Shown piece by piece: positions 6,189 through 10,467 of a stretch of 10,467 nt of DNA. The position numbers and the translations under genes were made by a program. Positions within the stretch are counted from its first letter, which is position 1. The number at the start of each line of letters is the position of its first letter. The notes under the pieces were generated by a model that was not told the origin of the DNA, made no database searches, and worked only from the letters and a program-made list of their open reading frames with translations. This DNA comes from Actinomycetota bacterium (GTDB lineage: Bacteria > Actinomycetota > Actinomycetes > Nanopelagicales > Nanopelagicaceae), in NCBI GenBank assembly GCA_947381255.1, contig CANCUC010000018.1, forward strand, positions 1 to 10,467, read 5' to 3'.

Positions 6189-6809
6189 ATCAGCGCCGAA
6201 CAAAGAATCAATGATCGAATCCGAGCCTCGGAAGTTCGTCTCATCGGTTTTTCTGGTGAACAAGTTGGAATCGTAGCGACCGCAACTGCCTTATCTATGG
6301 CGGAAGAAGTCGGACTCGATCTCGTCGAAATTTCTCCAGATGCAAAACCACCCGTCTGCAAGATCATGGATTTCGGAAAGTACAAGTACGAAATCGCACA
6401 GAAGGCACGGGAAGCTAGACAGAACCAGACCCACATTGTGGTTAAAGAGATTCGTTTTGGATTGAAGATTGAACCTCATGACTATGAGACGAAGAAAGCT
6501 CACATTGAGCGCTTCCTCAAAGGCGGAGACAAGGTGAAGGTAACTGTTCAATTCAAAGGAAGAGAGCAGACCCGTCCTGAGATGGGTTACCGATTGTTGA
6601 TGAAACTTTCGGAGGAGATCGCAGAGTTTGGCTTCGTGGAGTTCGCTCCAAAGAAGGAAGGAAAGAGCATGACGATGGTTCTTGGTCCGGTTCTTAAGAA
6701 GAGCCAGGCAGCCAAGAAGACAGCGCCAAAGGCTGCAGCAGTTGTTGAAAAACCTGCCGTAGTTGAAGCTCCTACTCCAGCTTTAGAGAGCCAAGAAGTT
6801 ACGCAGTAA
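6189..6809 (+). CDS. infC: Translation initiation factor IF-3, with a probable AUC start
   Basis: IF3 binds the 30S subunit, prevents premature 50S joining and enforces correct start-codon choice. I place the start at ATC 6189, giving 206 residues. The conserved IF3 N terminus ([19 protein letters not shown]) begins right there, an in-frame TAG stands only 12 bp upstream (6174-6176), and no ATG, GTG or TTG occurs in frame before the ATG at 6297 (residue 37). The N domain covers about 1-75 ([33 protein letters not shown]), followed by the linker helix and the C domain (about 85-165: [25 protein letters not shown]). An Ala/Pro/Glu/Val-rich tail of about 35 residues follows, as often in actinobacteria. 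Rare start codons (AUU, AUC, AUA) are known for infC and let IF3 repress its own translation. Confidence 0.95.
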   Translation: MSAEQRINDRIRASEVRLIGFSGEQVGIVATATALSMAEEVGLDLVEISPDAKPPVCKIMDFGKYKYEIAQKAREARQNQTHIVVKEIRFGLKIEPHDYETKKAHIERFLKGGDKVKVTVQFKGREQTRPEMGYRLLMKLSEEIAEFGFVEFAPKKEGKSMTMVLGPVLKKSQAAKKTAPKAAAVVEKPAVVEAPTPALESQEVTQ

Positions 6810-6823
6810 TTAGTTCCAGAACC

Positions 6824-6841
6824 AACTAGCGAGGGCTAGTT
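6824..6841 (+). promoter_or_regulatory. Hairpin between infC and rpmI, possible L20 or translational operator
   Basis: AACTAGC (6824-6830) and GCTAGTT (6835-6841) form a perfect seven-pair stem with a GAGG loop, 13 nt before the rpmI Shine-Dalgarno. A second TAGTT copy at 6811-6815 can pair with AACTA of the same 5' arm, so two alternative folds compete. There is no U-tract, so it is not an intrinsic terminator. In E. coli, L20 represses rpmI translation by binding RNA in this area; a similar role here is inference. Confidence 0.5.
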
Positions 6842-6854
6842 AAGACAAGTACCC

Positions 6855-6860
6855 AGGAGG
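6855..6860 (+). promoter_or_regulatory. Perfect Shine-Dalgarno of rpmI
   Basis: AGGAGG lies six bases before the GTG at 6867. It selects this GTG, which begins the canonical L35 sequence, over the out-of-frame ATG at 6862, which would be only one base away from the site. Confidence 0.85.
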
Positions 6861-6866
6861 TATGAA

Positions 6867-7064
6867 GTGCCAAAGATGAAAACCCATAGCGGAGCTAAGA
6901 AGACGTTCCGTCTGACCGGCACCGGCAAAATCATGCACGAGCGTGCAGGTAAGCGCCACCTTCTTGAACATAAATCTTCACGCGTTACTCGCCGTTTGAG
7001 CAATGACGCAACAGGTAAGAAGACCGTAACCATGACAGCCAAGCGCATGCTCGGTTTGAAGTAA
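6867..7064 (+). CDS. rpmI: Ribosomal protein bL35
   Basis: L35 is a small basic protein of the 50S subunit. The 65-residue length is usual and the sequence [22 protein letters not shown] is the typical N terminus, followed by the conserved [10 protein letters not shown] and a C-terminal AKRMLGLK. The start codon is GTG, chosen because the perfect AGGAGG is six bases upstream and the family N terminus begins there. It lies 57 nt after infC and 13 nt before rplT, in the standard infC-rpmI-rplT order. The preceding hairpin may control its translation. The codons look like those of a well-expressed gene in this window. Confidence 0.97.
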   Translation: MPKMKTHSGAKKTFRLTGTGKIMHERAGKRHLLEHKSSRVTRRLSNDATGKKTVTMTAKRMLGLK

Positions 7065-7077
7065 AGGAGCGCGATAA

Positions 7078-7440
7078 ATGGCTAGAGTAAAACGCGGTGT
7101 CCACGCTGCTAAGAAGCGTCGCACCACATTAGAACGTACCGCTGGTTACCGCGGACAACGCTCACGTCTTTTCACAAAGGCGAAAGAGCAACTTACGCAC
7201 TCAATGGTTTACGCCTTTGATCACCGTAAGGATAAGAAGGGTGACTTCCGCCAACTCTGGATCCAACGCATCAATGCTGGAGCCCGCGAGCATGGCTTGA
7301 CCTACAACCGCTTTATCCAAGGCCTCAAGGCTGCAGGTATCGAAGTTGATCGTCGCGTTCTTTCAGAGCTTGCAACAAACGATCCAGCAGCATTCGCTGC
7401 TCTCGTAGAGATTGCACGCCAACACGTAGTTAACGCTTAG
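7078..7440 (+). CDS. rplT: Ribosomal protein bL20
   Basis: L20 binds 23S rRNA early in 50S assembly and is the autoregulator of this operon in several bacteria. The 120-residue sequence has the basic N-terminal extension [37 protein letters not shown], the central [28 protein letters not shown] and the C-terminal [20 protein letters not shown], all family hallmarks. AAAGGAG at 7063-7069 lies eight bases before the ATG and overlaps the rpmI stop codon region. Only seven bases separate its stop from the methyltransferase start, with no terminator visible between them, so cotranscription of that gene is likely. Confidence 0.97.
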   Translation: MARVKRGVHAAKKRRTTLERTAGYRGQRSRLFTKAKEQLTHSMVYAFDHRKDKKGDFRQLWIQRINAGAREHGLTYNRFIQGLKAAGIEVDRRVLSELATNDPAAFAALVEIARQHVVNA

Positions 7441-7447
7441 TTTTACC

Positions 7448-8251
7448 TTGACTCACGCACCAATAACGAGCCTTCATTCGCCCCATGTGGAGCGAGTGAA
7501 GGCTCTTTTGGGTCCGCGGGGAAAGAAGCTACGTACTTTAGAGAAGACCTTCGTGGCCGATGGATTGCAATCACTCCGCGGAGCGCTCAATGCAGCGGTT
7601 CCATCCGCTCCGATTATTGATCTGCTCTACCTGACTGATTCAGGACTTGAGAAATTACGTAGCGAATTCGCTGAAACCATCATTAATAAATATGAAGTAA
7701 TCATGGTTACAGATCAGGTGATGGCGGCAATGGCTGATACACAATCGCCACAAGGAATCTTGGCGCTCTGCAAGTACCTCCCTTCAGATCTTTCGAGATT
7801 TTCGCAGATACCTCTAAAGAAGATCGCTTATTTTTGGCAGATTCAAGATCCCGGAAATGCAGGAACTGCGATAAGAACTGCTGATGCCTGCGGATTTGAT
7901 TTAGTGATATTCAGCGATTTAAGCGTCGACATCTATAGCCCCAAAGTTGTCCGTTCAACTGCAGGTTCACTCTGGAACATCCCGGTCGTGGACGATATCT
8001 CTCTCGATCAATTAGAAGAGTTTTCTTACTCTCGCGATCTATCACTTGTGGCCCTCGATGGGGGAGCGGATGATCTTTTAAACGGAGTGGATAAGACCAA
8101 AGCGACTGTCTTGGTCTTTGGAAATGAGGGTCATGGCTTGCCGGAGTTGGCTCCAGCATTCCAGCGAATCAGCATTCCGATGCAGGGCCATGCCGAGAGT
8201 TTCAATGTAGCAAGTGCTGCCGCCATCGCCATGTATTACCTCTCTAACTAA
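7448..8251 (+). CDS. SpoU/TrmH-family RNA 2'-O-methyltransferase
   Basis: This 267-residue protein is a SPOUT-class, SAM-dependent methyltransferase acting on the ribose of tRNA or rRNA. The N-terminal part (about 1-110) is a substrate-binding SpoU-sub-bind-like domain beginning ITSLHSPHVERVKALL. The trefoil-knot domain has the three signatures: motif 1 with N137 and R143 (QDPGNAGTAIRTADACGFD), motif 2 at 224-230 (FGNEGHG) and motif 3 with S251 and N253 (SFNVASAAAIAMYYL). The start is TTG at 7448, seven bases after rplT, with no Shine-Dalgarno; the only nearby in-frame alternative is GTG at 7487, which would cut the conserved N terminus. A position between rplT and pheS is common in actinobacteria. 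Whether the target is 23S rRNA (RlmB/TsnR-like) or tRNA cannot be told from sequence. Confidence 0.9.
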   Translation: MTHAPITSLHSPHVERVKALLGPRGKKLRTLEKTFVADGLQSLRGALNAAVPSAPIIDLLYLTDSGLEKLRSEFAETIINKYEVIMVTDQVMAAMADTQSPQGILALCKYLPSDLSRFSQIPLKKIAYFWQIQDPGNAGTAIRTADACGFDLVIFSDLSVDIYSPKVVRSTAGSLWNIPVVDDISLDQLEEFSYSRDLSLVALDGGADDLLNGVDKTKATVLVFGNEGHGLPELAPAFQRISIPMQGHAESFNVASAAAIAMYYLSN

Positions 8252-8263
8252 CCGAGACTTTAG

Positions 8264-8269
8264 TAATAT
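8264..8269 (+). promoter_or_regulatory. Candidate -10 element of pheST (leaderless)
   Basis: TAATAT, close to the TATAAT consensus, is followed by eight bases and then the pheS ATG at 8278. Initiation would therefore occur at or one or two bases before the start codon. The 26 bp gap after the methyltransferase has no Shine-Dalgarno. The -35 region is not recognisable. No T-box-like leader could fit, because there is no leader. Confidence 0.5.
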
Positions 8270-8277
8270 CTCCTCCC

Positions 8278-9294
8278 ATGAGCCTTTCAGCGCAAGCGAT
8301 AGAAGATGCCAAGAATGAGGCGTTGAGCGCAATTGCCGGTGCTCTCGATTTAGATTCCCTCAAAGAAGTGAAATCTGCGCATGCCGGAGATAAATCTCCA
8401 ATCTCCAAGGCAAATCAACAACTCGGCTCATTGACACCAGAAGAGCGTGCGAACTTTGGAAAAGTTATTGGTCAGGCTAAGAATCAAGTTGCTGTTGCTC
8501 TTGAAGAGCGCTTAAAGGTTTTGGAGGCAGAGCGTGATGCGCGCGTTCTGATTGAAGAGCGAGTGGATGTCTCGATTCCGGCTCGCAGAACTATTCAGGG
8601 TGGATTACATCCCCTCACAATCTTGACCAATGAGATCTGCGACCTCTTTCTTGGAATGGGTTACCGCGTAGCGGAGGGTCCAGAGCTAGAAGCAGAGTGG
8701 CTTAACTTTGACGCACTTAATATCCCAGCAGATCACCCGGCGCGAACGATGCAGGATACATTCTTCGTAGAGCCCGCAGATTCGCATCTGGTGCTACGCA
8801 CCCACACCTCTCCTGTGCAGGTTCGCACCATGCTGGAAGAGAAGCCACCCATTTATGTCATCTGCCCGGGACGCACCTATCGCGCCGATGAACTTGATGC
8901 GACCCACACTCCGGTCTTCTCGCAGGTGGAGGGACTCGTCATCGATAAGGGAATCACGATGGCAGATCTCAAGGGAACGCTTGATCACTTTGCTCGTTCG
9001 ATCTTCGGTCCAGATGTTAAAACCCGATTACGTTCCTCATTCTTCCCTTTCACCGAACCAAGTGCTGAAGTGGACTTCTTTTTCAATGGACGTTGGATTG
9101 AATGGGGCGGCTGCGGCATGGTCAACCCGAAGGTCTTGATTGCCTGCGGAATTGATCCTGAGGTTTACAGCGGATTCGCATTTGGCATGGGGCTCGAACG
9201 GACACTGATGGTTCGTCATGGAATTACAGATATGCATGACATTGTCGAAGGCGATGCGCGCTTCTCTCAAAACTTTGGAATGGGTGTTAAGTGA
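8278..9294 (+). CDS. pheS: Phenylalanyl-tRNA synthetase alpha subunit
   Basis: PheS is the catalytic subunit of the cytoplasmic alpha2-beta2 class II enzyme that charges tRNA-Phe. The 338-residue length fits the family. Residues 1 to about 90 form the helical, coiled-coil tRNA-contacting arm. The catalytic domain follows with LRTHTSPVQVRTM (173-185), the motif 2 region CPGRTYRADELDATHTPVFSQVEGL (196-220), FFPFTEPSAEVD (255-266), GCGMVNPKVL and motif 3 GFAFGMGLERTLMVRHGI (299-316). A301 in GFAFG corresponds to E. coli A294 in the phenylalanine pocket, so wild-type amino acid selectivity is expected. ATG 8278 is preceded by a -10-like hexamer and no Shine-Dalgarno. The stop overlaps the pheT start in GTGA. 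Confidence 0.97.
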   Translation: MSLSAQAIEDAKNEALSAIAGALDLDSLKEVKSAHAGDKSPISKANQQLGSLTPEERANFGKVIGQAKNQVAVALEERLKVLEAERDARVLIEERVDVSIPARRTIQGGLHPLTILTNEICDLFLGMGYRVAEGPELEAEWLNFDALNIPADHPARTMQDTFFVEPADSHLVLRTHTSPVQVRTMLEEKPPIYVICPGRTYRADELDATHTPVFSQVEGLVIDKGITMADLKGTLDHFARSIFGPDVKTRLRSSFFPFTEPSAEVDFFFNGRWIEWGGCGMVNPKVLIACGIDPEVYSGFAFGMGLERTLMVRHGITDMHDIVEGDARFSQNFGMGVK

Positions 9295-10467
9295 AGGTCC
9301 CTCTATCGTGGTTGCGCGAATACGTTGAAATTCCAAGCGGAACTACCAACTCGCAAATCGAAGAGGCATTCGTCTCAGTAGGGTTTGAGGTTGAAGGCGT
9401 TGAAATTCAAGGCGCCGATATCACCGGTCCACTCGTTGTAGGAAAAGTTCTTTCAATCCAAGCAGTTGAAGGACAGAAGAAGCCAATTCGTTATGTTGGA
9501 TTAGATTGCGGTGAAGGCGAAACCCGCTACGTAATTTGCGGTGCAACTAACTTTGTTGAGGGCGATCTCGTCGTTGTTTCACTGCCTGGAGCAGTACTAC
9601 CCGGGGGATTTGAAATTGCTGCGCGCCAAACATATGGCCACACTTCCAATGGAATGATCTGCTCTTCCAAAGAGCTCGGATTAAGCGAGGATCATGCTGG
9701 AATAATTGTTCTTCACGAGGGTAAGCCTGGCGATAATGCACTTGATTTGCTACAGGTAAACGATGCAATTTTTGATGTGGCGGTTAACCCAGATCGCGGT
9801 TATGCCTTATCTGTGCGTGGCTTAGCAAGAGAATTGGCAGCTTCGCTAAAACTTCCTTACAGAGATCCGGCAGATGCCGTGAGCGTAAAAGAGTTTGAGC
9901 TCAACACGACTGGCGTTCAAGTATCAATTGATGATCCCTCCGCGGCGAGTGTTATCTATATCCGCACGGTCTCAGGATTCAATTCACATTCTAAGACTCC
10001 GCTCTGGATGAGTCGCCGCATTGAAAAGTGCGGAATGCGCTCGATTTCACTCGCTGTTGATATTACTAACTACGTCATGCTCGAACTTGGTCAGCCCCTG
10101 CATGCCTTCGATGTTGAGAAGATCTCAGGCTCACTACACATTAGACGAGCCGATAAGGATATGGAATTAACCACGCTCGATGGCCAAGTTCGCAAACTTG
10201 CCAACACCAACTTGGTAGTCGCTGACGAAAATCAACCACTCGCACTTGCCGGAACCATGGGTGGGTTGCACTCTGAGGTCACCGATACTTCTACCGACCT
10301 TGCGATTGAAGCGGCACGCTTTGATCCTATTTCTATTGCAAAGAACTCCAGATTCCATCGACTCTCATCGGAAGCTTCGCGCAGATTAGAACGCGCAGTC
10401 GATCCAGCGCTGGCTGAAATTTCGAGCGCCCGTGCCGTTCAACTTCTTATCGAACTTGGAGGCGCCA
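9291..10467 (+). CDS. pheT: Phenylalanyl-tRNA synthetase beta subunit (5' part, runs off the window)
   Basis: The frame stays open from GTG 9291 to the window end, giving 392 of the usual roughly 800-830 residues. It begins MKVPLSWLREYVEI, the family N terminus, and shares four bases (GTGA) with the pheS stop, so translation is coupled. The EMAP-II-like tRNA-binding OB domain is visible (about 40-150, with CGATNFVEGD and a GHTSNGMICSSKELGL segment). It is followed by the start of B1 (FDVAVNPDRGYALSVRGLARELA) and the B3/4 editing domain (about 215-365: DITNYVMLELGQPLHAFD, then AGTMGG and EAARFDPISIAKNSRFHRLSSEASRRLERAVD). The B5, catalytic-like and anticodon-binding (FDX-ACB) domains lie beyond the window. 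No frameshift was seen in the portion read. Confidence 0.96.
   Translation, partial: MKVPLSWLREYVEIPSGTTNSQIEEAFVSVGFEVEGVEIQGADITGPLVVGKVLSIQAVEGQKKPIRYVGLDCGEGETRYVICGATNFVEGDLVVVSLPGAVLPGGFEIAARQTYGHTSNGMICSSKELGLSEDHAGIIVLHEGKPGDNALDLLQVNDAIFDVAVNPDRGYALSVRGLARELAASLKLPYRDPADAVSVKEFELNTTGVQVSIDDPSAASVIYIRTVSGFNSHSKTPLWMSRRIEKCGMRSISLAVDITNYVMLELGQPLHAFDVEKISGSLHIRRADKDMELTTLDGQVRKLANTNLVVADENQPLALAGTMGGLHSEVTDTSTDLAIEAARFDPISIAKNSRFHRLSSEASRRLERAVDPALAEISSARAVQLLIELGGA

Noticed and set aside
5981..6214. A 77-codon plus-strand open frame covering the fabI end, the whole infC leader and the infC start
   Set aside because: It overlaps two real genes in another frame, lacks a ribosome binding site at its ATG and resembles no family I know. 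A leader peptide from an internal GTG (6059) cannot be excluded but has no support.
6297..6809. infC start at ATG 6297
   Set aside because: It would delete 36 residues of the conserved IF3 N domain and has no Shine-Dalgarno, whereas ATC 6189 has one and matches the family N terminus.
7438..7443. TAGTTT before the methyltransferase TTG, considered as another leaderless promoter
   Set aside because: Only four bases separate it from the start codon, it overlaps the rplT stop, and no -35 is seen; reading through from rplT is simpler.
8252..8277. T-box or phenylalanine attenuator upstream of pheS
   Set aside because: Only 26 bp separate the genes, and no T-box sequence, leader peptide or terminator hairpin is present.
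1..10467. A novel defence, mobile or biosynthetic system, CRISPR array, or horizontally acquired island
   Set aside because: Every gene belongs to a known housekeeping or common transporter family, gene orders are standard, base composition looks even, and no transposase, integrase, direct-repeat array or tRNA attachment site was seen.

Overview
The window is an ordinary chromosomal housekeeping segment of a bacterium, most likely an actinobacterium. The evidence is an InhA-type enoyl-ACP reductase directly after a MabA-like FabG, a SUF system using SufU, a DUF3099-type small membrane protein, actinobacterial-looking L35/L20/IF3 proteins, and several genes that appear to be leaderless. Base composition is near 50% G+C by eye, low for the phylum, and the genes are packed with 1-4 nt overlaps. 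This fits a streamlined lineage such as the freshwater acI/Nanopelagicales group; that placement is inference.

Layout. (1) 1-2244, + strand: the distal part of a suf operon, with the 3' end of sufC, then sufS, sufU and sufT, each touching or overlapping the next; together they make and deliver Fe-S clusters. (2) 2264-4135, + strand: a full-length ABC exporter half-transporter with its own Shine-Dalgarno, probably read through from suf. (3) 4142-4441, - strand: a small DUF3099-like membrane protein, convergent with the exporter. (4) 4442-4513: a 72 bp divergent promoter region. (5) 4514-6006, + strand: fabG-fabI, two reductive steps of type II fatty acid elongation in the mabA-inhA arrangement. 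(6) 6007-6188: a structured leader with a promoter candidate, a UUCG hairpin and a terminator-like hairpin. (7) 6189-7440, + strand: infC-rpmI-rplT, with infC starting at a non-standard AUC codon. (8) 7448-8251: a SpoU/TrmH-family RNA 2'-O-methyltransferase. (9) 8278-10467: pheS-pheT (pheT cut by the window end), with a likely leaderless promoter at 8264-8269.

I saw no tRNA or rRNA gene, CRISPR array, insertion sequence, prophage or novel multigene system. The interest is regulatory: the AUC start of infC, the attenuator-like leader in front of it, a hairpin with a competing strand before rpmI, and three promoters that place the start codon at or next to the predicted transcription start.
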